Counted from the first letter of the stretch, positions 32,111 to 44,640 are shown. The stretch: DNA of 64,000 bases from Atopsyche davidsoni (GCA_022113835.1 JAILWY010000018.1:20421501-20485500); one strand, 5' to 3'. Numbers and translations are program-made. The notes: generated by a model from the sequence alone, not told the origin.

Positions 32111-33157
32111 TTAGGCAACTTACTATCTCAGTCTTCGTGGAAATGTCCGTTACCATCACAGACCATAATGTACCCTGTCAGATTTACTGATTAATGTAAT
32201 GATAAAGTTATAATGATTTAACTCACGCGAATAAAACAAATTTAAATACAGTTTACGTAGCTTTTATGTTACATTAAATGTGGTTTTAAACTAATTGATT
32301 TTTGGAAGCAATAAAGCGATTCGATTTCATGCTAAAACATTGTAAGAATTTTAGCAATGTTTTAATATAATTTTCTGTTATTTAACGTAATTGATTACGA
32401 ATTAATTAGTTTCATTATTGAATGTAATGCAGAGTTATACTTAAAATATTTATAATTCCGATCCCGGTACTCGAGTGATTATCAGTATTTTTTTACAAAT
32501 ACAAATAAAATAACCACGGTTACAAATAATTACGAATTAAATTAACAATGCCAATTTTTCGAGATTAATGTTTTTTTTTCTACTAACGGCAGTATATATT
32601 TCATCCAAATTAGATTGAAGAAAAATATGTCTTTTTTACTTGTGAATATATTCATGCGCTCTACTTTATAGGTTTTGAATATGTTTTTTTGAGATGTAAC
32701 CACAATATTTTCACACGATTTTTATTTCATTGCTAAATCATATTCGAAATAACAGGGGACCGGACCCGTCCCAAGTATACATTAAATAAACTCAAATTTT
32801 TCAGATACAGATATACACGCCATTTCAAATTAACACCCCGCTGCTTGAGTAAACTGCTTTTTTATCGGTCACGTGGCGTGCACTCCCGCTGGAGACTAGA
32901 GATAATAAACTTCTGCAAATAGATCCGAGATGAAATGAGCCGCTGTGCGTACTTGCTAGCCTTATCTTTGTAATAAGCCTGTGTTTGCATAACCGTTTAT
33001 TGCGGAAGCTTCGAGCGAACTATATTGTGCAAGTCTCAACCAACCGCTCATTTAATGGCGGTGGGTCATTCCAGCCTCGACACATGCAGCGACATAACAT
33101 GCCATCAGCCAATAGCATTTCTTTATTTTGGTTATTTTTTATGGTGCAGAAGGACTC

Positions 33158-33267
33158 ACTATACTATTTTCCCCTTAGAAAAGCATGAACACTGGCTCAG
33201 CATGAGTATATGCTCAGTGAAATGGTCGCCAACCTCCTCTGAGGAGAGGCACTCGATGAAGAAGAAA
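33158..33267 (+). repeat. Dispersed repeat family W, copy 1
   Basis: Shares ACTATTTTCCCCTTAGAAAA, TCAGCATGAGTATATGCTCA, GTGAAATGGTCGCCAACC and TCCTCTGAGGAGAGGCAC with copies at 45.3 kb (plus) and 59.8 kb (minus). The tail is a GAA/GATGAA microsatellite. The palindromic TGAGTATATGCTCA and CCTCTGAGGAGAGG are notable. It looks like the 3' part of a short retroelement with a simple-sequence tail. No promoter boxes recognised. Confidence 0.75.
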
Positions 33268-35494
33268 TAATGCACTGTAGGACGCTATTGGCTAGCTGCA
33301 AGTCCGTTGTGATATTTATTTACGACAGACTTGAAACACTCCACATTTTAACAGCAAATACGAATAGCAAATGCCCAAGAGATTATTCAAAGATTACGAT
33401 GATATATTCCTATTTATAGAATTTCACATTAGATTGCCGCTGTAGTTGTAATTTGCATTAAAAAGGCCGCCAAAACTTCAGTTCGGATAGTCAAATATTT
33501 ATTCTGCATTTGCCCTGGTTTTATTTGTAATTTTTTCAAATTGTCAAAAGTCATGATTTTCTGCGGACAATTTTCAAGCCACCAAAAATAAATCTCGGGT
33601 AAAAGAATATTCACGTTTTCCAATTCAAAACTGAGTTTAAATTATTAAAAGTTTAAATACTTTAAAAACTCTGATAGTTTTGATGCATGTAACATTTTAG
33701 TGAAAATTAATAAAAACAATAAATTTGTTTTGAACGATTTATCGAGTATCAATAAAATAATATAGAAACTGAAAACTTCATCCTGGGGACACGATTGTTT
33801 GTGCGATTATTGGATAGTTCACCATTTTGGGCTTTACCATGAGTTTTGAAATATATATTATATTATATATATTGCAAATGTTAATATCACTTTTGATCAA
33901 GGCATATTGGTTGCGGTAATCATTTTGTAGAAATATCCATTGGAAATGCAAAGCTTCCCAAGGTTTGTTATTATTTTTATTAGAATATTATTTGAAACTC
34001 GACTATAAACACAAATAGATCGATATGATTTATTGAAAATATACTTGAGAAACTTATGAATTTAATATTGTTCTGTTGGCTTTATATTGAGTTTTATATT
34101 TGTTTTGTACATATTGCTTAGTATTAAAACGAATTGTCTCAACGAGCATATTATTATTATTATTTTGGATCCTTCTCTTAAAAGTAAAGTAAACCCTATT
34201 TTCAAGTAATAGTTTTTACAAATTATTATAGGAATGAAACGGGGAAAATTAAAATCAAAACAAGCGATTTATTTAGTTAGAAATATATCACGGGCGTGCG
34301 GTGAGTTTTGAGAGAAATAATTTACAACTCATATTTGAAATAATCCAGGCTACAACTACGTTGTAAAATTTACGTTATTCGGTATTAGCACATATTTGCT
34401 TCCACACATTTTGTATTTTTAACGTAAACAAATGCGATGCTATTTTTCGATAGAAACATTTTTTACAAACTTGATTATTTAACGGGGATTTTTTCTATGG
34501 TGGTAAGTTAATAAAGCACTGTAAAACAATACGCTTTTAAATATGCAAAATTGCAAAAATGTTTATTCATAGAAGTTTCATCAAGGTTTTAACAGAAAAT
34601 TATGAGTTCATTGTAATTTTTGAAAACAACATATGATTGATATCGTAAAATCATTTAAAAGAAGTTAACTTGGTTTTTAATTGTAATGATTTTTTGAAAT
34701 CGTATTAAAATAAAACTTTATTAAAAAAGTCGGTACTAAAAGAAAAAAAAACCTTTAATTTATGTGCATGTTTACTTGAAAAAACACCAAAAACATTGCC
34801 TACTGGCTTCTTTCAGATCAGCTGAACCAGAGTGTATTACAAATGTAAGGTTTCTTTACATTCACCATGAGAGTCTCTGGACTCCACTACCCTCAAAGCA
34901 CCGATCTTTAAATCTCACAATGGGCCTGGCAGTGATATTTAGGTATATAAATTGTTAATCATTTAAATATACAAATGATCGATGACATTTCCCGTATCGT
35001 GCGTTTCATTTATCATATAAAAACATGTAGCAGGTAGATATGACAGTGCGCTGTTCCATTAATTATCACTGCTTTGTACTTGTGCTATTTTGAAAACTCA
35101 ATATCAAATATATTATCTAATATTGATACATTGTATTTGTCTACCGGCGATTATGTTCAGATATATTATTCAAGAGATGTGCTATGTTTGATGTTGGCTT
35201 GGGGGGTGTAGATAGACCATAGTTTATGTGGTAAATCAATTTCTTCTTAATTAATTTTGTTCTTAAAAGCCAAGACTTTAGATAAAATATAGTTAATACT
35301 ATTTGGATATTAAACTTTAGCAGTGTTTCTTTTAAATTGTAAAATATAGTATATTACTTTATTTCGTAGAACTATACTTACCCAACCGTAACAAGATCAA
35401 TTATCGATGAAAGCAGATCTTTTTACTATTGAATAATCACTAGACAATAGTTTTTGTTAGAACTCGTCTATTGATTTGTATATATAGGGTGCTT

Positions 35495-35675
35495 TAAATT
35501 AAAGGTGTTTGGAACACCTGAGGATGGAGATATCACAAATGCAATGCAGGATCGATTGAATATCACAAAATCACTTGATAGTAGAATTTCCTTGAAATTC
35601 GCTGTACTGCTTTGTGTGCAAGTGTTCTTGAAAATTAAGGGAGTCTGGGCACCCTAGGAATGGGGATGTTATGAA
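35495..35675 (+). repeat. Short direct repeat pair
   Basis: AAATTAAAGGTGTTTGGAACACC (35495) and AAATTAAGGGAGTCTGGGCACC (35633) are each followed by (C)TGAGGATGGAGATAT or CTAGGAATGGGGATGTT. The copies are 138 bp apart and diverged. Element type unknown. Confidence 0.45.
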
Positions 35676-36224
35676 ACCGCAAATCGTAGTTGATAATTAA
35701 GCGAAGCAACACGGCCTGGGGCGCGGGAGGCTTCGCCGGCTAATTCCATCATTACCAATTCTATTTGAGTCATCTGAAACGACTTCACGCTGCAGGATTT
35801 GACTGTCGACTAACTGCTGTAGCACGCACTTTTGCTCGATCCACTTTGAAGATTCAGGTTTCAGATTCTTTCAGGAACACGAAGCGAACGACTTGAACCA
35901 AGATAGCAAAAAACTTCCTCTATTGAGTATATCAAACAGCTGTTAAAACAATATCTAATCATGTTTGACCCGAGAACGTATAAAGTATGAAAGCACAATA
36001 GAATATATGATCATGTTTGCTTTTGCTATGCTATCAAACCAAAAAATCTTTTTAGAAGGCCCTAAAAACAGATAATGCAACAAATGTATGTTATGAGTTG
36101 ATATTTTGAAAAAATCAAGTTTATTTACGAGTCAAAGTTTTATCATATCTACATGGCCGAAATACAAAAAATAAAAAAGGCAAGAGCGCGCTTTGGCAAA
36201 TATAGGCATTCTTTTTAATTGAGA

Positions 36225-36445
36225 ATTGTGTAGAGGCTGGAGTATCTCTCTACGGCTAAGTGGGAACCAGTGTACGGGGGGCTTTGTTTTCAAAGTTTCC
36301 TCCGAGCCTGTGCCTCCGTACGTTGTTTCTTTTGGCAGATATTTTATATATGGCAGCGCCGAGAGCTTCCGGCCTGACCACCAAGCTAGCGCATCAGAAA
36401 ACTTTGGATCAAACGAAAAATCCATCAGCACTTCGTGTTTGATTT
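36225..36445. other. GC-rich island
   Basis: A moderately GC-rich block, open in two plus frames and one minus frame of 60-99 codons. Frames overlap on both strands, and no domain or splice pattern stands out, so I do not call a gene. Possibly a conserved non-coding element or unrecognised exon. Confidence 0.3.
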
Positions 36446-36879
36446 TGAATTTGAATTTATAACCTGATTTTTTTCTAGTGTGTTGTTTTTTTAATAATGA
36501 TCGACGGGCTGTTGAAGTAAATATTGTTTATGGTAAAATTTGTTTTGAAACTCGAGCCTTAACATCATTATTATTAGTGGAATTCCAAGACATAAATCTC
36601 TTATATATATATTTCTCGAGAACTGATATTACAATACAACAACATTCTTAAAAGCAATATCTTTTTACATAATAAAATAATGAGTACCTGAAAAATAAAC
36701 ATAATATCTTGAATATGAATATTTATTTTGTATTTGCTTAAGCTAAACAAAATATGAAGTACCAATATATTTAAAAAATATTATCAATATAATTCCTTTT
36801 TCTAAGCAAAGGTTTCTTGTAAATAAAGATTTACAAATCACTCCGATATTTTTTTTGGTTTCAATTAGCAATTTATATA

Positions 36880-37106
36880 GGTGTCCCAAAATTAACGCTA
36901 GATTTGAATTAAATAGAAAACGCAGTTTTTAGTCTTTTGATTGTTATTTTTTAAATGAATCATAAAGTCAATACAATAAGCTAACCCTAAACTGTCAGAT
37001 GCAATTGCTTTTTTTTTTTTAAATGTTCCTAAAACTTTACTGCAAAAATGGCGACAAATTCAAATCTTGCGTTAATTTTGGGACAACCTTATAATTTTGG
37101 GACACC
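36880..37106. mobile_element. MITE with ~35-bp inverted ends
   Basis: Left end GGTGTCCCAAAATTAACGC then TAGATTTGAATT. Right side AATTCAAATCTTGCGTTAATT then TTGGGACAACC (to 37088), followed by a second short terminus TAATTTTGGGACACC ending at 37106 that is the exact inverse of the first 15 bases. TA flanks the left end. The nested right ends suggest a duplicated terminus. About 220 bp, no transposase, of the Tc1/mariner-like size and target class. Confidence 0.7.
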
Positions 37107-37242
37107 TTTATATTACTACGGTTAATAAATCGATACGGATCTAGGGATTGGTCTGGTTTCCGATTTAGTTTTCGCCTGCCGCCAGTGGCGTGCCAGGGAG
37201 GGAGTGACGTAGAAGCGCACATATGTTATTATGATTCGCGGC

Positions 37243-37286
37243 CCAACGTCAAATTGGCAGCTGTCAAAAACAGCTGACGACGTTGG
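37243..37286. promoter_or_regulatory. Nested inverted repeat with two E-boxes
   Basis: CCAACGTC (37243) is inverted as GACGTTGG (to 37286) and encloses two CAGCTG E-boxes (37258 and 37271). The island continues GC-rich to about 37340. Symmetry suits dimeric bHLH or bZIP binding, inferred only. Confidence 0.35.
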
Positions 37287-37339
37287 ATTTTCTTGGAAGA
37301 CTGCGCCGGTCTTTCCCCGCGATAAAATCTCGGAAAGCG

Positions 37340-40300
37340 ATAAAGGCAGTTTAAGTTTTATTTTTTACGATATCATTAAATAGATCTTTATACTATCCTT
37401 TTTAAAGTAATCCCGCGTTGACTTATCTGCCTTAGATAAAAAAAAATCATAATAGCATAAATATTATGCTATTTAAGGTTCAAATACATTTTAGCCATAT
37501 TTGCATATATGTGTGTGTGTACATATACTCACAACGATGATAAAATACAATATTCAGGTCACGCTATTAAGTTTATTTATTAATATATACTCTTAATGAT
37601 GTGGCGCACTATTCCAGTCTGGTGTTACACACATTTAAATAAATATAAACATTGATATAACATTAATAAGAGTTTCGTGTTGTTTATTTTTTTTAAGATT
37701 AGATACAATTGTGAGTTTTTATGTGTGAACTATGCATAGTCTCGCAAATATCCGAATTATATTAGAATTTCAACTTTATTCGGTTTATATCAGTAGATTC
37801 TTAAAATTATTCGGTCAAACCAAGAATGAACATTTATTAAAAATTTATTGTTACAAACCATACATTGTATTTTACAATTTATTACGTGTAGATCGTATTT
37901 TAATTAATTTAATTACAACATAAACTAATATCAATTATTTTTCGAAAAGTTTTGAACAAACTTATTATCCCCGTTTCCCATCTTTTATAAATTAATATTG
38001 GTTTAGTAAAATATACAGCTTTTAACATCAATTAATATAAAACTCAAAAAAAAAATTTAAAAAGCTATTTATATTTTGTTTTCTTGAATAAATATAAAGC
38101 GAATATTTATTGGCAGACGAAAATTTGGCATAAAATATATCACGCAAAACAGTTTACGTCGCTCCCTTTTTGACACATGTCGTATTTTTTGTCAATGGAC
38201 TTGAAAATATAATATAATCGAGATATTTCGACATTCACCGTTATCTGTCAAAATGTTTTTTGCAGTCTTGTAAAAAAACAATGAGTTTGAATTTTCTTTA
38301 TGAAATTTTAAATGTCTGCCTTATCTCCTTCAGTCGCCAGTCGTCTACACAAGCACGCAAGCCTCCTCTGCCAATAACTGCCCGCCATTCACTATATTGT
38401 ACTTGAAATATTAAATAATTATTGAATTTCTTGTGCTTTGATAAATTCTATTATGTTAATAATGTTATATAAAGTTCTTTGTTGTAGTGTTCAATATTAA
38501 AATATTTTACAGGAATATTTTCTGCAAGATCTCGTTGAGGAGCTAATACTCGTTATGCTGTCTGAAACTTTTTCCAATTCCACTGCAGTAATACAATTTT
38601 TTCACAAAGGCTCTCCGATACAAACTTACGCAAGGCTCTATTGACAGCCGTATCGGAGTTACGGAATACCTTTACAAGTTTTTCAGGCGAAATGATCTTT
38701 GTATGGCTTTTACGTGGAAAATATTAACTGAAAACTTGTCCCCGTGCTTTTAAATCCGAGTTTTTTTTTTCAATACAGTCTGGTGTTGTCTGCAAATGCC
38801 GAAGAGCACTTTAACATACCAATGTCTTTGAAATCAAATCCATCTTTTTTTATTAGAATTTAAAAAATATATATTTGTTGATATTTTAATAAAATGCTTG
38901 TTTTAAGAATAATATGAAATCGTATTTTGATAGTCTGATTTATATTTTGTTATAATGCATGACTATTTGTCAGTCATCATTAATTTCACTGTATTATTTT
39001 AAAGCATGAGAAATTTGTGTACTTACTAAAATACAGAATATTGAAATCAAATATAAAATTGAGGAATGGAAAATAAAGATTTTAAAAAAAATGTATAAAA
39101 ATCTTCGATTTTATTAAATAATAAGAAAATGAAGTTTTCAAATATTTTTCTAATCAGTGAACATTGTCCGAGCGAACAAAAGATTCGTATAAAAATAATA
39201 GTTAGTTCTCGTCGAGAGTTTAATTTTTACAATCACAAAGGAGAAGTTATGGTTTTTTTTCGCGCTCCGCTTCCAAAGACGGTCACCCTCTTGCAATTTT
39301 TTTTTTTTGCGTTAGATTGTAATCAGCTGTAAACCGCATCCGGGACGGCGAGTGTGGGAATTGCGCGTCCTCTCGCTTCTGCGAATGTTGACATTAATTA
39401 TCTTGTTACCTAACGAGCGGTTGCATTCTCGGTGAGTTTCATAAATGCTTGCAATTTACTTGAGAAATGTGAAATTATGCTAAATTAATTTTTAAATTAT
39501 AAAATTGCACCATTTTTTGTATAATTTATATTTTTCATCTCATCTCTTATTTTTTTTTTTATAAATACGCTCTTTCTATAGTTTTCAATACAGATATTTT
39601 TATCAAACGAGCGAGAAAAATCTGTTTGATAGAGAACACTTCTTTGTGCGACAAAAAAGGAAGTGAAATAATGTTGTGTCTATATTGATAGGTCTCAATT
39701 ATTTACGCCATAGCAGTCACATAACAGAAATATTTAATTCAATTTATTATCAAACATAGTAGAAAATATATTATATACACTTCCATCCATTTTTATTCTT
39801 TAATTATGCACGATTTTTCATATTTTTACAGATAGTATATATTTTGTGCCCTAATTATATATTTTTAATTTTAGGCTTCATGACACGCATCAATTTGATA
39901 AATAAAATTAAGCTACGTGTACCTCATAAAAAGTCAAAATTTGACAACAAATATAATGTTTTATATTTTTATTTTTTTGAGTTGGACTCGTGCAACACTT
40001 TGGCTTCAAATAATATCGAATAATAAAAAAAATATCGAGAAAAAGTTCTCTAACGACACTGGGGGAAGTAGAGACATATGAATATCGAGTGGTCAAAACA
40101 AAGCGCATTAAACGTAATGTCCTCCATTAGCCCCGCTGCTGGGGAGGTCTGGGGACACTTCTGTGCAGGGATGGGAGCTTTCGATTTTTAACAAGAAAAA
40201 ATATCGACTACAATATAATCGATTTCTCAAAAAACATTTGGCAAAAATATTTAGTTCCCACGGTAAAAGACACAACAAATATAAATAGCCAATAGCAAGT

Positions 40301-41505
40301 AGATTATGATCTGAGCTTCTAAGGCATTTGGGTTTTAAAATTTGTTGTTATAATATGAATTAAATCAGTGTGTCGTAAATGCGTAATACATTCTTATAGG
40401 GCTTCGATACGATCCGAAAACATAATAAATAAATTTTAACGATTCAAAACGTATTTAAAAAAAAAAATAATAATCGTTCTCGCGCGTCCCTAGTCCAGGG
40501 TATATTTTTTTACGACCAAACTGAGGCCTGATGGACGCCGCGGCCGGCATATGAACTCGCGCTAGAGGCGCTCCGGCTCCAATTAAAAGCGATGTGGCGT
40601 GTCGGCAGAGGTGGTTTTTAGTAGCTCTTTACTTTTATGATGCATAGATGTCGTTATTGTCTATCACCGTAGCCTGTTGATTTGACACTACAGTGCGTTT
40701 TTGCTTTTGATAAAGTTATATCTATTTTTAGTTGTTTCTTTGATTGTTTACTTTTATAAAAAACGAATCGTAGTAATGATTTTGTTACAAAAAACGTAGC
40801 TGTGATTATGGCTATAGAGTTTTAAGTTATAATGTTAGCAGTAGTTTCCATAAAATGTATGCGTCTGGAAGTTCAAAGAACTCGCTGTTCATGTTTGTGG
40901 AGTGAGTCTCAAAGAACAGCGTGTGAGAGTAAATATGCATTAAAACTTCGTCCTTTTAATATGTAATGGATTTCAGTAAATTGTCCTGAAAACACAAGTG
41001 GTGCTAAAAGACCCGCTGCTGATTAGCAGACACATTAGGCAGTCTGGCTGAATGACCCAGCCAGATGCACAATACGTGATAAGGCGCCCCGCGGCGGCGC
41101 CGAGACGCTCTTTGACAGTTAGTTGAGTTTACGTCGACGGTAAATATTGTTAAGCTCACGTGCTTCGGTTTTAATTAAAGCTGAGGTGCAGCGCGGCTCC
41201 TCCGTATGGAGATTTTAAACAAATGAAGATGGCTAATTTGCAGTCATGCAGGTGACTGCATCGCTGAGTTGTTGCGCGGTAAGTGATTTAAATTCGCGGG
41301 AGCTGAACGAGAGAGTTTTCAATTACAACTGAAAACAGTTAATCGAAAAGTTGTTACAATATTTTATCCATATTTGGTGTTATGCTGTGTTTTTCTTTAA
41401 ATAACAATATTTCAGTCCCGGTGCTGGTGTCGTCTTTATGAATTTTCAAAATCACGCTTAAATATAAATAAAAAAAATACATGCTTTGCATTTTGACACT
41501 CAAAT
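37340..41505. other. AT-rich stretch with GC-rich islands
   Basis: GC-rich islands lie at about 39320-39430, 40530-40620 and 41090-41300. An unusual inverted repeat CTCCGATAC/GTATCGGAG frames 38610-38662, inside a 43-codon open stretch that follows a TTTTACAG acceptor-like site (38510). At about 40166, CAGGGATGGGAGC resembles a hAT-type terminus. No gene is supported. Confidence 0.4.
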
Positions 41506-41507
41506 TA

Positions 41508-41752
41508 TTGGGCGGTTCGGAAAGTAACTTCGAAAGACAATTTTATTATAGTGAATAAATATTTTATTAAATTATACATTGTCTATTTTGGTATGTATGG
41601 CAGTAGCATGATTCCACGTTCATAAAATTATTATTCTTTGCTAGCAAAAATCCGATCCAGGTGATTTTTGACCTCCTCACTTGAAGTTGGCTGTGAAAAA
41701 TTCAATTTAACCCGCTGTTGAGAAAACAACAAAATTACTTTTCGAACAACCT
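41508..41752 (-). pseudogene. mariner-type transposon relic
   Basis: Imperfect inverted ends: left TTGGGCGGTTCGGAAAGTAA, right (minus strand) AGGTTGTTCGAAAAGTAA, each bounded by TA (41506-41507 and 41753-41754). The minus strand between about 41585 and 41700 encodes SSEEVKNHLDRIFASKE, two stop codons, then FYERGIMLLP, the C-terminal tail of mariner transposases. The catalytic DDD region is deleted. A 245-bp deletion derivative that is non-functional on its own. Confidence 0.8.
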
Positions 41753-41759
41753 TATTGTT

Positions 41760-43085
41760 TCTTAGAATGTAGGTATATCTTTTTTAATGCCTTCATGAGG
41801 TGGTACAGAGGCTCTATATCGTTAGCGGTTCTGATTTAGCAACCCCCGTGTCACTTTTGAAGTGCGGTGGGTATTTATTAAATAAGCACAGAATAAATAT
41901 TACTAGAACTCAATTATTGGGACAGGGCAGAGGCTTTGCCTGTCGGGCCGTCCTGTGAATTGGCTTTTGTAATAATTTGTACCGCCCGAGAGATTATGAC
42001 GTCACGCCGATTATTTTGTCGTTTCCGTCGGTGAAGATGGCTTACAGAGACGTCTACATTGAAACTCACACCAATATCTTTTTAATTATTTTTTTTGTTA
42101 TACGTGGATTTTTGTTGGAATTAAAATTTGTTATTGAATTTACACTTAAATTCATGTGCGAAAATGATCAATTTGCACATAAATGCACGTGTGTTTTTAC
42201 TGAAATATTTTTAATGTCAGTTTTATGTTTTTTTGGCCTATATGCTTTATAGTAAGGAGATTTGAATTGAAATTGAAATGAATAATCCTGTTTAGGAAAC
42301 TTAATAAAAAAATATTAAATAATAAAAAACTATAAGACAAATCATCATGAAAGCGCCCGCAAGCGTTATGAAAAGATAAATAACGTCTCCGATGATGTAA
42401 TGAATGGGTAGTTTGATCCACAGGAGAAGAGCGATTGAGGGGTAAGTGTTTCATCAGAGGGTTGACAATCAAGAGGGTAATACGTCCGCATAGCTGTAAT
42501 AGCTTCCTATAAAAACATCATAAAACTGGGGTAGGTAGAAATTGTTTCCAAACACATTGATCTAAATATTGTGTTTTCAGAACTTGAATACTATAATGCG
42601 TTAACATTCGGAATATTAGACAGTACATACAATAAAACATACGATATATATATTTTAACTGTATTTACACATTAAACACTGTTGTTTATTATTCAATATA
42701 ATATTAAAAATTAACCGTTTTTTAGAAATGTACCAAAGAAAATTTCTAGTATTTTGTTGAAATGAACCGTAGTAAAATAAACTATTAAGCATAATATATT
42801 ATATAAAAAGTACTAGCAAAGTAAAAAGTACTAGTAAGATCTACAATTTATACTAATACATGATTATTGTACTTTAAGTGCAATATACATAAATGGCATG
42901 ATGATTCGAACTTCGTTTCACCTTTTGGCTCTTGGTGATTTAATACTTGCGATCTTCAACTCAAAGAGAATTTTACATTTTTATGCTGATTTTTATACCA
43001 GGGTATAAATTTTGTAATGCTTTGCTATAATTTTTTTATATATTTATAATTATATTTATTTATTTACGTTTTGAGGTGATGTATT
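41760..43085. other. Non-coding stretch with one CRE site
   Basis: A GC-richer patch at 41940-42040 includes a perfect CRE TGACGTCA at 41997-42004. A 91-codon frame running out of it (41977-42252) becomes low-complexity hydrophobic sequence typical of AT-rich non-coding DNA. Nothing else is supported. Confidence 0.4.
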
Positions 43086-43089
43086 CGCA

Positions 43090-43340
43090 TAAAGTATTGA
43101 TCGGCGTTGGTCTGAGAACCACTACGCCCCCGCCCCTGCACCCCAATAATAATTACAGTCGATAGGTCCTCGCGGGCCGCGATGTGGAGGAGCAGCCATT
43201 GTTGGGTGCGCCATTAGCCTCGTCTCCGATCTTCATCTCATCATACTCCAGCAATTTATTTTAGATGGCCTGGCAAATTGATATTTTCTACGCGTTGGCG
43301 CCGGTCTGTCCCAGAGAGGATTTTTTTCTCGAGAGATGTT
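43090..43340. promoter_or_regulatory. GC-rich island with Pho/YY1-like sites
   Basis: GC-rich block with AGCCATTG and GCGCCATTAG, both containing the GCCAT core bound by Pho/YY1 in Polycomb response elements, plus AATAATAATTACAG homeodomain-like sequence. No convincing frame. Enhancer or Polycomb element is an inference. Confidence 0.3.
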
Positions 43341-43849
43341 TCTGAGATTTTTCGCAAATGCTCTAATAAATACTCAATGTGTGTTTAATATAACAAAATT
43401 GTTGATTAAGAGATTTATTAAAGATTACAGTGAATGAAAAAATACTTGGAGTTTTCAATAATTGTCCTTTTTTAAATGCTATATTATATTCATGTTTATT
43501 ATATATTTATAAGTTAAGGCAAGAAACACCATAATCTGTACGTTTATATTTTTGCTTGAGAGAGTTTCATGGAAATATGTATTAAATGTGTGCTTTATAT
43601 AGTGCATCAATTTGAATTATTTTTTTTTATGAATAATAATGAATAGTTATGTTTTATTGTATAAATAAATTAAATTAGGAAAACAATTAATAAAATTGAA
43701 CTAAAACCAAATCAGCCGAATTTGTTAGTTGCAACAGTTCGAATCCCACCTGTGCCTATGAATAGTTTTTTCAGCAAAATGGATACAATATGCGGATTTG
43801 AAGACAGTGTTTTTAATAGACCGCGAGACCGGCGCTCGCGCTGCACATT

Positions 43850-44110
43850 ACTAAGTGAGTCCACCGGCAGATAATAATGAGCGTGAGACATCGCAACATG
43901 GCGACCTGCCAACTTCCGCCGTCGTTATCTCCCGCGCCATCCTCGGCGGTGCGTTAATTGGGGCGCGGACAGTGCAGCGGCTGATCCGACCAACAATTTA
44001 TGAAACGCTTATTTTAAAGAGCCCGCTTCCGCTCTGCGAGGACCCACTGTGCGCGGAGAGCCCATTAAGACGGCCCACATTTGTCGGTGACTTCAATGGA
44101 TTTCTTAGAA
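43850..44110. promoter_or_regulatory. GC-rich island, possible enhancer
   Basis: Contains CAACATGGCGACCTG (GCCAT on the minus strand), GCGTTAATTGGGGCGC and CCAACAATTTATGAAACG, that is Pho-like, TAATT-type and TTTATG-type sites together. A 92-codon plus frame spans it without a known domain. Confidence 0.3.
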
Positions 44111-44320
44111 TAGGTGTTGGAACATTATTTTGAAATCAAAATATCTATTTATTCTGACTCTCATGGTCAAGAATTCTTCGGCTTGATCCCTGTCCTAACA
44201 AAAGAAACCCAAACATATGTAATTTGACTAACATTTTTTCAAATCCACGTTACAACTACTACTCAAACATTCAAATCTCTGGAGACGGCTTCGGGACCGA
44301 AACGTCGGATATTTCATTGA

Positions 44321-44545
44321 TTTTTGTGAAGACCGTCTCACAGGAAGTACGATTTTGCCTATACAGGTTTTATTGATTGATAATGATTAGGTACATTTGT
44401 TCAAATATTGAAAATTGATTAAAGAAACTCTCAGAAAAATATCATCGTGATTTGTGTGGCATTTGAACCCACATCCCCAAGCTTACATAGCCGGTGCATT
44501 ACCAATTATACCTACGAATCACTGGTTCTTAGCAAGAATTTTTAA
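44321..44545 (-). mobile_element. tRNA-derived SINE, minus-strand copy
   Basis: Read on the minus strand, GGTATAATTGGTAATGC (plus 44496-44512) resembles a pol III A box and GGTTCAAATGC (44459-44469) a B box, with about 26 bases between them, the tRNA-like spacing. The body follows (CACGATGATATTTTTCTGAG, TTTCTTTAATCAATTTTC, TACTTCCTGTGAGACGG). Beyond 44321 the family Y-like core GGACCGAAACGTCGG follows. The tRNA of origin is not identified. A partner copy faces it head to head. Confidence 0.65.
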
Positions 44546-44561
44546 CAATCATATCCTATAA

Positions 44562-44640
44562 GTGGGTTCAAATCCCACACAAATCACGATGATATTTTTC
44601 TGAGAGTTTCTTTAATCAATTTTCAATATTTGAAAAAATT
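44562..44640 (+). repeat. tRNA-derived SINE, plus-strand partial copy
   Basis: Starts at the B box (GTGGGTTCAAATCCCAC) and runs through the same body to TTTCAATATTTG. Positions 44562-44632 are the inverse of 44402-44472 (71 bp, one visible mismatch), so the pair can fold into a long hairpin. Confidence 0.7.

Noticed and set aside
34826..34853. A 28-nt segment between TTCTTTCAG and GTAAGG that could be a microexon
   Set aside because: The acceptor and donor are passable, but composition does not differ from the flanks and such matches are expected by chance in 64 kb of AT-rich DNA.
37179..37230. CAGTGGCGTGCCAGGG as a hAT terminus
   Set aside because: It resembles hAT ends seen in other animals, but no opposite end or 8-bp duplication was found in the neighbourhood.
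43735..43760. B-box-like AGTTCGAATCCCACC suggesting a tRNA gene
   Set aside because: No A box at tRNA spacing and no cloverleaf-compatible arms. More likely a SINE fragment or chance.
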